The notes under the pieces: generated by a model
Database searches by the model: none
Told to the model about the DNA's origin: nothing
Seen by the model: the letters and a program-made list of their open reading frames with translations, nothing else
Part shown: positions 12,876 to 24,768 of the stretch, in pieces
Position numbering within the stretch: the first letter of the stretch is position 1
Layout of the letters: every line of letters starts with the position of its first letter
DNA from: Mytilus californianus
Taxonomy: Eukaryota > Mollusca > Bivalvia > Mytilida > Mytilidae
Assembly: GCF_021869535.1 (NCBI RefSeq)
Contig: NW_026262668.1
Location: forward strand, 67,787,558-67,851,557
Length of the DNA: 64,000 nt
Reading direction: 5' to 3'
Program-made: the position numbers and the translations under genes

Positions 12876-13779
12876 TGAGGAAGGTTATCATAAAAATATC
12901 AATGACAGAGGGGTGAATTGGGACATTTTCCCTTAAAACGAAGATTTCGCCGCACTTTGATGAGTTCTACAACTTATATTTTCGGAATAAAGGCAAAATA
13001 AGACTGTAACCAAAGAATTGGAGGAACTGGACCTACATTTGATAAAATAAAAAAACAATCTTGTGACTTAATGCTCGAAATATTTTTTACAGATTACTTT
13101 ACTTCATCTATATGTTATTGTTTCTGAGTTGATACAATTTTCACATAAAAGGTTATGTTGACTCTGAACGACGACCTTTCGAAAGATGCCATTGTAGTAT
13201 TTCCAAAAAAGAATCGTCGAAAAAAGGGGACAGACGATGCAAAAGCGAGAATAAGAAAGCCCATAAGTCGTCGAAAGTCCGACAAAATCATGACAAAAAA
13301 ACGATGACAAAACAAACAAGAGTATAAACAGAACAACAATTTACCGACAAGAGCCTTTTTTTAAACCTTTTTTTCCATTTTATGATTTTTTTGCATGGAT
13401 TCCAGGTAGTTTATGTATGATTGATATTTGGTATATGTCGTCTTTTCGGTATATAAAGCTTACTATTGCCTTTATGAATAGCACAGAAAATCATATTAAC
13501 ATAGAGCGTAAACGATGAAGATAATGCGCAAAGATTGAACTCTTAATTGTTAATCTAAATCTCTAAATCACTTATAAAGGTACAAAAGGTCCCGGAAACC
13601 TCCTACTACAAGGTAAAATACAGGAATTTTTTGTATCATTATTGTGTAATACAACAACATAAAGATTGTATTTTTGTTTGCACTCAGCGTTAGAAACGTT
13701 GTTCACCGGAAATAGTTCCAACGTTTTGTGACGTTACACAGTGTTTCGCTCTACATAGTAACGACTGACCGCTGCCAGC

Positions 13780-16700
13780 ATGGAAGGCGTACTTTTGTTA
13801 ATGAATGTTATCATAATTATGTTTTGTAATTCTTATGATTTAAGGTATGGTTTTTGTAATTGTTGCTTAAATGTGCTGTTAACAGTTAATTCGAAATCCA
13901 GACAAATACTTAAAAGCAAAGTATTGACTGCTGTTAAACTGCTGGTCTATTGATTGATATATGACCATGTTTTGGAGATGTTTCTTTTTTGTCTTCAACA
14001 ACAAGTACTCTCTTAAAGTATAGATACATGTAAATACTAGTTTCAAATTTGGTATGCTTTATTTATTTACTTCATTCTGTTTTTCTTATATTAATGCTTC
14101 TGTTTAGTAACTTATGTCATAAAAGAGAGCCTTTTTAAATAAAAATAAACGCGTTATAAAACGTTGTTATAATTATTAACGCCGATTTAATTGGTGATTC
14201 TTTTCTTGTAGAATGGATTTCGCAATCATATCCAAACTATTCAACTATGAGTTTATTTCCAGTGAGGTAAGTACTTTTCTTTGTTTTGAGTGCGCGAGGT
14301 GTGTGATTATGTCTTACTTTAAATAACTGCACATTTATATATAAAACTTAAAATTGCTAAATTATCATTGCACCAAGAAAACTATGGAAATATTGGTTCC
14401 CAATTCCAACAAGCATATATAGATGCACATCGAAAGCCTCTTTTAAAATGTTTAAATATTTTTCTTTCAGTTTCAAAGAGTTACAGCCGATATCACATGG
14501 ACAAATGTTTCAACAGTTCAATCTCAAATATTTGTAATTGCCGTTATTTTGCTATTTATTCTCCACCAGTTGGTTCTTCAGAGGGCTTCAGAGAAAGGTA
14601 TTATATTATATTTTATTCTAATTAATCTTTCTCTTAGATTGATTTCAATGGGCAAACCAAAATCATGTAACTGAGTTATAACTTTGCGTAATAAATCAAA
14701 GGGGTACTGAAGATGAATACATTCTAGAATGCCACTGGTGAAACAGTGATTTTTTACTAAACCAGAGCACAGTACTGTGGTTCTATTGTAGAACATTGCA
14801 TATCTTTTTTCCTTAGGCCCAAGTGTTCATAGTTATTTATTGACCACTTTGTAGCTTCTTAATTCGTTCGCTAGGAAACATGATATATAAACTTTAAAGA
14901 AATAAGAAGATGTGGTATGATTGCCAATGAGACCACGTTCCAACAGAGACCAAATGACATAGAAATTAACAACTATAGGTCACCTTGCGGTTTTCAAAAA
15001 TGGGCAAAACCCATACCGCATAGCAAGTTATAAAAGGCCCCTACATGAAAAATGTAAAACAATTCAAACGAAAAAGCTAACTACCGATTTATGTACAAAA
15101 CAATAAACTAAAAAAAAATATGATATAAAGCAACAAACGACAACCACTGAATTACAGGCTCCTGACTTGGGACAGGCACATAAAAATCTGGTGGGTTTAA
15201 CATGTTTGGGGCGCATAACCCTCTACTTAACTTGGGACAGTGGTGCGAACAAACTGTACAAAATAATAAAACAAAAGACTAACTGCACTTAATTACAGGT
15301 TCCTGCTTTTTATATTATTTATGTATTTTAATATAGAACAACCTATCGAAATTGACAGATAATTTTATATTGTTCAAATATAGTAAACTAAAATTTTATA
15401 TGAAAATAACACAATTTGGCGCATACGAAGCGCTTTTCAGGATTAACCTTCATTAAGAACGCTCAAACCCGAAACATGTTGAATGCCAAATACTTTAATA
15501 CTTGAGGAGGTATATGAATTATGATCATGACGAAACTAAAAAAAAAATAACAAAATACGACTAAGGTCAACTTTGACAGGGAGTTGGAACCTTATTTTCT
15601 TAATAATATAAGTACTTTGTAGATCATAAAGGTTTATTAAAGTTCACTAAAGATACAAATCCAAAATTAACTCACATAAAATATGAATGCGCCGATGTAC
15701 CTTTCACACGAAAAATAAATTAAATAATAAAGAATTTATTATAAAGAAAATTGAAGAGATGGACACTAGATTTTTCCCCTAGGATATCCTATACCGAATT
15801 AACTTTTTTAACATGTCTTTGACAATATTAAGTAAGCATGATGAATGATTGCTAGCTTCCGAGTTTACATTTAGCATTGTCTATATGATATATAATTCCA
15901 TCTTATTTTTTTTTTTGTATGTCCCATATAGAAATAATTATTTGATAACTATTTGTATGTTAAATAACCAGAGTCTTTCTTGCTCTTGCTTTGATTCATC
16001 TTTGATCTTTCAGAAGTCGAAAACATTCTCGGCCAATGCAGACAAGGACAAGCACGAGTAATGAATATTTCACATTTTAAAAAAGGTACATACATTTAAT
16101 CCAATAGTCTTCCGATAAATCCGATTGATAATCTTCAATTAGAATATAGCAAAGTGTTCTTAACCAACGAAATTGTAGGATTTGATGTATCATAATTGTG
16201 AAAAATAAATGTAAATCAGAACTTTTCTGTTTGATAACTAGTACCGGTCGATTTTACAGTGTGAGATGATGACCAGCAGATTGGGTACTTTGGGTTTTCT
16301 TTAAAAAAATCACTGAGATCATTCTTTGGTGTGGTTTTATTTCGTATTGTTTTACATCTATCTGTGTTTTAGTTCACGTTAGCATCCAATAATACGAATA
16401 CAATAACAGCCGAAAAAAAGTTTAATGGTATCATGGTTTAACCGTGTGATTTGTAGGACAAAACTTATAGAATTTATTATTTTCACTCTCGATGGAGAAT
16501 GCTGTGAATTTTTTTTAAATGATATTCCTTTCTTATTTATTTCAGACATTGCAAACCTATTTTCCATAATAGAACCAAAATCAAAACAATTGCATACTAG
16601 ATATAAAAGGACAGAATCAATTGTTTCAAAACCAGATGAATATGACAACCTTAGACAAGATTTCCATTCAATAAAAAAAAACTGGGCTAAAGAATTTGCT

Positions 16701-17976
16701 TTCATTAGCCGATTCAACATTGGTTACTTAAATGGACGGAAAACTTCAGACATTAAAATTCAGCTCACCATGGCTAAAGGATTTGTAGGTAATAGCACTT
16801 GCTAAATTAAAGAAAGAGGTTTTAGAAATGCTCAAATATTTAAGATACAAAAACAAACAATTATAGAATAAATTAACAACATATCAAACAGTTTGGTCAG
16901 CTCAATTTTCTATCGAATGCCGTAGTTTGAAATGCCCGTATCACCAGATATTTGGGACTCGTTTTGCGTTCTATCATTAGTGTCTGATTTTCGAATTCTA
17001 ATTTACAATTTCGCAATCCCTCTCTCTCTCTCTTTCGTATTTGAATTAAATTTGTCTGTATCATACATTTTAAACTTATATTTAGTTGTAACTCATTTTA
17101 ATGCAGACAAAGAATTGGGTATTATCAAGAAGGATATGGCTGAGGATATGCTGTCTCTTCAAGAAGTGGAAAGAGAGGTCAGAACTTTACAGAAATATTT
17201 TGGTAAGTTAGCATTATTTCATATGCATTATCCGAATAATGTCTCCTTTATTCCATGCAGCAAGCGTATACAACTACACTAACTTGGTAATTTTAGTTTT
17301 TTCCTTAGTATAATTTTGGAAGAACAGCCATGGAGATTGGTTACAATTGAAACATAACAACATGTGTATGCCTTTCCCTCAAATAGTATAAAAGAGAGGC
17401 GAAAGATACCAAAGGAATATTTAAACTCATAAGTCGAAACCATGGCAAAAAAACGACCAAACGACAAACAATAGTACACAAATCAAAACATGGAAAACCA
17501 AAGACTGAGCAACACAAACCCCACAATAAACCGGGGTGATCTCAGGTACTTCGGAAGGTTAAGCAGATCCTGCTCAAAATTTAATTGATTAAGATATTAT
17601 CACATGATTTTTACGACTAGGTTGGTATTTCGATGAAAACGTCTGAAACGATTTATTCGTCGTATGTAAATCCATGTTGAAGAAGCACCGATGTCAAATA
17701 TTTTGAGACACATGGACTGTATGTAATTAAGTGAAAAAGTTAACTTTGGTATTAGAAGGAGTTAAAAATTACATTTTCTTGATTAAAAGTCAACGAATCA
17801 AAGCAACTTTTACAATACTAGTAATGGTGAGGATGATTTGATATCAACTATTTTTAAAGCACACATAGCTAAATAGTTTTCGTTCTTGGAGCAATAATTA
17901 TTTTTCATGCATTTGTTTGTATGAGCTTTTTGTGATTACACACCATAATCCTTTTTTCTACTTTGTAGGCAAGTGA
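13780..17976 (+). CDS. seven-exon gene for a 221-residue single-pass membrane protein, unknown
   Basis: Coding exons are 13780-13844, 14212-14266, 14471-14597, 16014-16085, 16546-16788, 17107-17202 and 17969-17976. Every border is GT..AG, and every phase matches (2, 0, 1, 1, 1, 1), giving one open frame to TGA. Residues 1-18 are a likely signal peptide or anchor (MEGVLLLMNVIIIMFCNS). A second hydrophobic stretch at about 60-76 (IFVIAVILLFILHQLVL) should be a transmembrane helix. N-x-S sequons lie at N52 and N100. The part after the helix (about 77-221) is charged and helical in character, with heptad-like stretches near the end (EVEREVRTLQKYFGK), suggesting a coiled coil. Exons 4-6 are symmetric (phase 1-1). 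An AATAAA at 18049 follows the stop. I do not recognise the family, and no function is proposed. The short last exon (GK-stop) is the least certain part. Confidence 0.72.
14896..15270 (+). repeat. dispersed repeat A, near-complete copy in intron 3 of the seven-exon gene
   Basis: It begins AAATAAGAAGATGTGGTATG and shows all family A blocks through 'aggctcctgacttgggacag' and 'acttgggacagtggtg'. It lies in sense orientation in the largest intron (14598-16013). Confidence 0.8.
15415..15490 (+). repeat. dispersed repeat D fragment
   Basis: The block GCGCTTTTCAGGATTAACCT plus 'cattaagaacgctcaaa' also occurs at 35265-35335 and, more diverged, near 9570 and 31620. It is a short bivalve repeat of unknown class. 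Confidence 0.5.
17385..17590 (+). repeat. dispersed repeat G, in the last intron of the seven-exon gene
   Basis: The blocks 'gaggcgaaagataccaaagg', 'aaactcataagtcgaaa', 'caacacaaacccca' and 'ggggtgatctcaggtacttc' are in the order of an abundant mussel repeat. A related segment interrupts repeat A at 46940-47099. Confidence 0.65.
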
Positions 17977-18048
17977 AGCTTGTTCGAGTATATTATAGCA
18001 GAAGATACGATCTACAATACAGACTTATTTTTTTTCCTTTCTTATTTT

Positions 18049-18054
18049 AATAAA
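18049..18054 (+). terminator. poly(A) signal AATAAA of the seven-exon gene
   Basis: AATAAA lies about 73 bases after the TGA at 17974-17976, at a normal distance for a short 3' UTR, and supports 17969 as the terminal exon. Confidence 0.55.
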
Positions 18055-18289
18055 TTTTGTTCCAAGCTGCTTAAATGTTGTAGTTGTAAACAGTTGCAAT
18101 AACAGTGAAACTTTTGTAACGAAATTGATTCCTTTGTTAACATTAACCACGTAAAAAGCTAGAACTCCTTTGTTGAGCCATGATAAAAGCATCGAATTAA
18201 TTACTACAGACATATTCTTTTCAAAACGGCGAATCTGAATGGAACTCCGTTCCAAGGGTTATATACACACATTCAGAGCATTGTCAATA

Positions 18290-18490
18290 AAAAAGTCATT
18301 GGGTTGACGAAAGGATGTTCCACGCCCAGTAGTCCGAGATTGCTTTAACGTCTGACCACCTATGTAGTGCCTTGCTTGGGTTATGGGAACACGACCCAAG
18401 CAATTCATAAAAAAGACAACTAGCAAATCAAAAAAGGCCGTCGGACGTCTTGGCAATCTCGGACTAAATGCCCGAACGGTAGTCATAAAC
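18290..18490. repeat. nested inverted repeats (cruciform-like)
   Basis: A perfect 13-bp pair, AGTCCGAGATTGC at 18331-18343 and its reverse complement at 18453-18465, encloses a second perfect 10-bp hairpin: TTGCTTGGGT at 18372-18381 and its complement at 18394-18403, with a 12-base loop. The flanks are partly matching (cgccc..tagtccg). It looks like a foldback-type insertion, class unknown. Confidence 0.6.
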
Positions 18491-18744
18491 AGTATTCAGG
18501 ACGAGAACATGCATGTTGTTGTGATATGAACTCAGTTGCACAATAGACCAACACGGATTTTTACCATGTGAACTCTCAAGTCAACATGAAGTTTACCGTA
18601 AAATACATCAACCCAACTGGGACCTCGAGAGCACCTTTGAGTTTTGTTTTTCTTTTTTTTTTACACAACATACAAATCATTTGCATATCAAATGAATAGA
18701 AAAAAATCTAATAGGCAATATATATACGGTATAAATCAATATCA

Positions 18745-18870
18745 TTATCGTGTATATTCTAACTAATTTGATCCTTTCGAAAGAGTCACATGTTCAACTA
18801 TACTTCCAAAAGTAGACTGAAATCAGCAGATAGAAAAGTGATATTGCACGGTTATTTTTAGAATATCTGA
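18745..18870 (+). repeat. dispersed repeat F, copy 2
   Basis: Diverged copy of the 7455-7625 segment (AACTAATTTGATCC; GTCACATGTTCAACTATA; ATTGCACGGTTATTTTTAGA). Confidence 0.6.
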
Positions 18871-18909
18871 CATACTTCTGGCTTATTGGTAATAATGATA
18901 TAACAATTG

Positions 18910-19037
18910 TAGCCTTTGCATGAGGTCGATACGAGGATATATCGACCTAAAGAAGTATATCGACCTCGGACTTCGTCCACAGTCAATATACTTCTTTAAG
19001 GTCGATATATCCTCGTATCGACCTCATAAAAAGGCTA
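18910..19037. repeat. long inverted repeat with ~50-bp arms
   Basis: Arms at 18910-18959 and 18987-19037 are reverse complements with only a few indels or mismatches (core GAGGTCGATACGAGGATATA). They enclose a loop of about 27 bases, and partial matching continues outward. A hairpin of this size points to a foldback element or a recent palindromic duplication. Confidence 0.75.
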
Positions 19038-19639
19038 TAATTTTATAATTTCACGAAATTATAAAAACAGTTTCTCTCGTCTGATAGAGATAGGTATGAT
19101 CAATTTTCCCTGGTCTTTGCTTCGAGAGCTCTTGGAAACCTCTGGAATTTGAATATTTAAATGATTAGGTGAGATATTGTTAAAGCTTTCAACTACACTT
19201 ATTGTAAGATGTCCATAAAATAAAAATGTTTTTAACGGTACCGAGAACGTTACTGGTTGCTGTTGAAATCAAATACATAATTAGTGTATCATAGAGAACA
19301 AATTAACAACAAATCAAATTAACAATCAATCTACAAGTGATCTTTAATGAATGACGAAGGGCGCGGCATCAGATTGCTAGTGGAAAAGAGGATATGTTGG
19401 ATAAGGTCACAAATTTTGACCTGAAACAGGTAAACCACGGATCAATTATACAGGGTTCTTAAACGATCAGAGAGCGCGACACCATCTCCACATGCACGAG
19501 GCATATAGGGTGTAACGCCAAACTTCGGGTCCGACGTCGCTTTTTATTTTACATCCCGCACAGCCAAAGGAACATCCGTCTTTATTATGGGTATTATGTC
19601 GGATGTATGGCGAGCCGTTTTACTATTTATTCTAACTTC

Positions 19640-19895
19640 AAGATATTTCATATAATATATAAGATATCTCATATAATATATAAGGTATCTCATATAATAT
19701 ATAAAATATCTTATATAATCTAGTTTTTATAAGATATCTTTTATAGTTCATAAGATATCTCATATAGTTTATAAGCTATCTCATATAATTTATAAGATAT
19801 CTTATAAAGAAAATTATATGACATATCTTATAAATTATATGAGATATCTTATAAACTATATAAGATATCTTATAAACTATATGAGATATCTTATA
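19640..19895. repeat. AT-rich tandem array of self-complementary units
   Basis: About a dozen units of roughly 20 bases, of the type ATAAGATATCTCATATAATT, fill the segment. Each unit carries a near-palindromic AGATATCT core. The left half reads mainly 'atctcatata' and the right half 'tatgagatat', so the whole array is also a large imperfect palindrome. Confidence 0.75.
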
Positions 19896-19899
19896 AAGT

Positions 19900-22440
19900 T
19901 TAAAACTTCACCACCGATTGATACTATTACTCAATATGCCAATCTCCGTTATTTTTATTTGGTCCTGTGTTTATCAATTACGTCGCATTCATGATTGGTA
20001 GAACCTAAAAGTACAAACATGAAACTGCAATACTGTAATTTAAAATAAACATTGACAGATATTTTGAATTGAACTTTTCTGTAAACTGCAGTTTATTTTG
20101 TTTTTTATCGAAATATTGAGTTTCCACTGCAAAACAGTGTTTGGTGCATTGAAATATCCTTGTGGAATTGGGCAAAAATAGAAAAAAAGGAAATATTCTA
20201 AAAGTCTAAAGGATTAAGAAGAATGGAATGGATCGATACTTATTTTTAAAACAAGTTTTAAATATACAGACCATTAAAAGAAATGCAACAATATGTCTGA
20301 TGTAACTGATATTTATGCCATATATTCCAATAAAATCAATATAAAATTGGGGACATTTTTACTGTTTTCTTCTCCTGTTCATGATACAAAATTTTACTTG
20401 CTCTTCATAAAACCCTGAGCAAAGGATCAGCGCTTTAATTTCCGCTTTTTAACTTAGAGTCACAGTAAGGCTTCCTTCAAAACAAATGATCTACCTCACT
20501 GCACGTTTGATCCCCCATGCACGTGTTTGAATTGAGTTATGTGCCAGATGCGATAATGCAACATTTGCAAATTGAATCACATTGATGCACGATAAAATGA
20601 AATAAAAATACAATCAATGAAACTTACAAACATTGTTATATTGTGCTTGACAATTCATTGTTGAATATAGGAACAATTAAACCATACATATAAGGACAAC
20701 CACAGGGTATATTAAGAAATTTATAAGATACATTGGTGTAAATCGATGGAATGGACTTTATAGAAATTTCAATTTCAAATTTCACCGAAAGCAAAACGTA
20801 GTGCAAAAATATACATGTTCCGAAATTTAGTCTTTAAAATTATTTAACAAATTCTTGTAAAGCGACGGTGAGTAATCAATAAACACAATAAAAGACATGT
20901 TGTCAAGTAAGATAAGCAAAATGTGCAGAATAAAATAGAATTAATTAAATACCAAGTTTTAAAGCTCCAGACTATAAAGTTCTTTTGCAATTTGAATTCA
21001 AAAAACATGGGTTTTATTTTATCCCATGGGACAAATAAATTCCAAGGGACAAATAAAATCCTATGGGATTCAAATTATGCATATACAGTAACGTGTATGT
21101 TTAAATGAAGTCTGTTTGGTAGTAAACTGTTAAAAGTTCATAGAATAGTTGATATTATATCACTTAACTACAGTATTTAAGGTCTTGAGAATTCTATTTG
21201 AGGTCAATTTGCTAAACGTTTAACAGATGCAATTTCATTTCAAATTTAAAGTGAAATGTCAATAGATTTCTAAAAAGTCTGGTAAAAAATGTTCACATTG
21301 AATAGATTAAAAATACATATCTGACACCTGATACTACTCATTATAATTTATCATTAAAGACTTCATGCTTGAACTTTTGTATTTGTACAATACCATACTG
21401 TCTTAAATCTAAATTTGAATTATTAGAAATTGTATGAAAATATGTAAAGATTATTTTTTATTAGCTAATAAATGCCACTGATTATTTAATAAATTTCTGT
21501 TGTCTTTCCTGTCATGCAGCATTGTTTGATGATAATGTATTGTCCATTTTTGGGCTATTCAGCATAGTCTGAACATTGTCATGATTATGGTTTCCATGTC
21601 TATTGGTATTTAAAACTTCAATTCATTATAAACTGATGAAATAACAATAATATTTCATTTTTCACAAGAATTTGAAATTATACAAAATGTCAACAACAGA
21701 AACAGCAATACTTCAAGCTTCTGTAAAAGTTCAACTTTTCTTTTTTACTTCAGTGAGAAAATATCTCTAATTTTTTGGATGTTATAACATTGCCACAAAA
21801 ATTATATTGTTTTTTTTTCCTTCTTTTTATTGTGTTGTTTGGTTGCTGTCTCATTTGTATATGTTTATACATGCATCCTAAATCTTTTTTTAATATGAAT
21901 TATTAATAGTAAAAATAGGAAATTTAAACCCCTTTGATTTTGAAAATCTCAAAACATCATTATTCTATCAAATAACTTACTTTAAAGTTCACAAAACACC
22001 AATGTGGAAGATATTAATTATGATATAATGTATTGATATGATTAACAAGCAGCTGCCAGGATGTCGTGCAAAGTTTACCCCGCTATTATTAAACATTGAC
22101 AAAAACTCTATACTCTGACAGTGGGTTATATCAAAATTCAAAGTACAGAACACCATGCCCGTCTGGCACTAGCATGTGTCAATGTTCAGTGAATCATGTA
22201 ATCAGGGTCAAAATCTTTGTTTGGCATTGAATCTAAAATTTCATCACATAATAAACATGTGCACTAAGTTCAATTTCATGGTAAACTATGTGCCTTAACC
22301 AAAAACGTTAACCTGAGAATGTACTATAATTTCACATTATGACATTTCTATGTTCAGTGATCCATGAAATCAGGGTAAAACAGTAATGTGGTTTATAATG
22401 TATAAAAAATATATCATCCCGCCAAGAAAACATATTTGGG
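19900..22440. other. no recognisable gene
   Basis: AT-rich sequence. The only structure noted is a small motif pair near 21014-21070, where GGGACAAATAAA occurs twice between 'atcccatggg' and 'cctatgggat'. No exons could be supported. Confidence 0.4.
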
Positions 22441-22450
22441 GGCTCACTAA

Positions 22451-23095
22451 TTAGCGACAAGAAGACTACTTTAGCGACAAGAAGTGACAAGAAAACTTTA
22501 CCGCGAAGAAATCTAATTATCAATTATTTCAATGATAAATGAATACAGAAAAATGCATGAAAATGTTTCTTTTTTGTATACGAGTATTAAAGTAAATTTC
22601 ATTTCAAGAAAATACATGGACTCTTGAGTCTTTTTTTATATTACCAATGATAATTTTATGTTTGAGATAGTGTTATTAATATTTTCATCAAAGTGTATAA
22701 ATAAATGAATCAAAATCTATGTATAGTCGGCAATGTTGAATATCATCTCTCCAAAAGGTTTAAACCAAACTTTTGACTACCATTAGATATACATCGACAT
22801 AGATCACATTAACGATATGCTTTACACGGTGCTTTTATTTTGTGAATAGGATGCTTCATTAGTAGACCTTTTAGCCACGCTTTGTAATCTTTATCATTTC
22901 TGGGCACTACTCAAAAACCTGTATTGTTACAATTATATATATTTTATACATAACATAAGTAATAGGTTTAAATAGCTAACTTTATAAAACAAGAAATAAT
23001 CAACTCTTATTTATTGGCCGTTTTCTATAAAAAAATAATATTTAAATAGAATATCAACTTTCTTGTCGCTAGATTTGTTTTCTTGTCACTTGTTC
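22451..23095. mobile_element. possible small element bounded by inverted GCGACAAGAAG/GTGACAAGAAAAC motifs
   Basis: At 22451-22496, TAGCGACAAGAAG occurs twice and is followed by GTGACAAGAAAAC. At 23057-23095 the same two motifs occur in reverse complement (TCTTGTCGCTAGA; TTTTCTTGTCAC). This gives a ~645-bp segment with inverted composite ends. No target duplication was identified and there is no coding sequence inside. Confidence 0.35.
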
Positions 23096-23129
23096 GTACA
23101 ATATAAATAAAATCTTTTGCATTATAAAA

Positions 23130-23240
23130 ATACTTATCTCTCTCTGTCTCTTTGAAAGTTGTTTTTCGGGCACCTTTTTGTAAAACCATTCATCACCATT
23201 AAAATATATAGATTGTTGTTTTTTTACATCACAGCCAAGC
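23130..23240. repeat. dispersed repeat H, fragment
   Basis: The block with TCTCTCTCTGTCTC, a 'gaaagttgttttt' stretch and TTTTTGTAAAACCATTCATC recurs at 27640-27715, showing a shared repeat. Confidence 0.55.
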
Positions 23241-23605
23241 ATATGGTACCGAAATGATTGCTGTTTGCTTAAATCTAGAGGGAAATATTTTGTATTCAGT
23301 AAACAATAAATCTTGAAAGTTGTTTTTATTTTGAAATTAAGGCAGAACGTTTTGACTAACAGTAGACAACATGATGAGATGGATCGGAATGGAATTGTAA
23401 CAGATCAACCAACAAATCCCTCGCGGTTGCAGAGAACTATAAATGTGTAAAAATCGTGGTATTATCCCATCACAAGTCGTAGGATTAAATGCCACTATTA
23501 CCATCCTACTTGACTTTATGTCTATAACTAAAGGGTCCCTTAAAAATGGAACAGTTAATAGTATTATATATACTAAGTTTAACTGCCACTTTTTTTTTGG
23601 ATATA

Positions 23606-23910
23606 AAAATAAGGACATATGGTATGATTGCCAATGAGACAACTATCCACTCAAGTTCAAATGAAGAGGAAGTAAGCAATTATAGGCCTTCAAACATGAG
23701 AATAACCTCTACCTTATTGTCGGCTATAAAACTACTTAGAATGAATTTCATAATAGTGTGGACATGGACACCTGATATCTAAATGATATCATGTCGGCCA
23801 CTGGCTATCGACAACAAAGACTTCACGCAATTTACAGTATGTCAGGGGCCTCTCAATGGGGATATACATAATTACTATTTTACACATGTCCATTCATAAG
23901 TTTTAAGTAA
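23606..23910 (+). repeat. dispersed repeat A 5' fragment joined to repeat H
   Basis: 23606-23735 opens with GGTATGATTGCCAATGAGAC and carries only the first half of family A. It then runs into a block (gaatttcataatagtgtggacatgg ... cacatgtccattcataa). That block is present in reverse at 27478-27655. The two families may be parts of one longer element. Confidence 0.6.
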
Positions 23911-24768
23911 GAAACATTCTTTTCTGGCAATAACTGAAAAAACTAGAGGCTCTCAAGAGCCTGTGTCGCTCACCTGTATCTACTGTGTTTTTGGAAATCA
24001 TGTAAAATAAGGTTAAAATCATAATAAATAGTATTAGATACCCTAATAATGATTGAGGTCAAGTTTGGTTTAATTTGGCCCAGTCGTTAAATTAAAAGCA
24101 GGTCATCCCATTGTAGTCTTACAATAGTTACTGAAGACCCCTTATCATTATTTAAATTAGTTTTCAAGTTGTGACCATTTGAAATTGTTTTTTTAAATTT
24201 TCCCTTAGACTTCTATAGTAAACCCCTATGTTCTATTTTTAGCCATGGCGGCCATGTTGGTTGGATGACAGGGTCATCGGATATATTTTTCAATCAAGAT
24301 ACCCGGCCCTATTGAAAATTGTGGCCAAGTTTAATTCTATTTGGCCCAGTAGATTAAGTGGAGAAGATTTTTGTAAAAGATTACAAAACTTTACGATAAA
24401 TTGACTATAAAGGGCAATATCTCCTTAAGGGGTCAATTGACAATTTTGATCATTTGACTTATTTGTAGATCCGACTTTGCTGAACATTATTGCTGTTTAC
24501 AGTTTATCTCTATCTATAATAATATTTAAGATAATAACCAAAAACTGCAAAATTTCCTTAAAATTACCAATTCAGGGGCAGCAACCCAACAACGGGTTGT
24601 CTGATTCGTCTGAAAATTTCAGGGCAGATAGATCTAAACCTGATGAACTTTTTTACTCCGCCAGATTTGCTCTAAATGCTTCAGTTTCAGAGATATAGGC
24701 AAAAAACTGCAGTTTACCCCTATGTTCTATTTTTAACCATGTCGGCTATGTTGGTTGGCAGGCGGGGT

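Noticed and set aside
16379-16720. 113-codon minus-strand frame
   Set aside because: It is the reverse shadow of exon 5 of the seven-exon gene.
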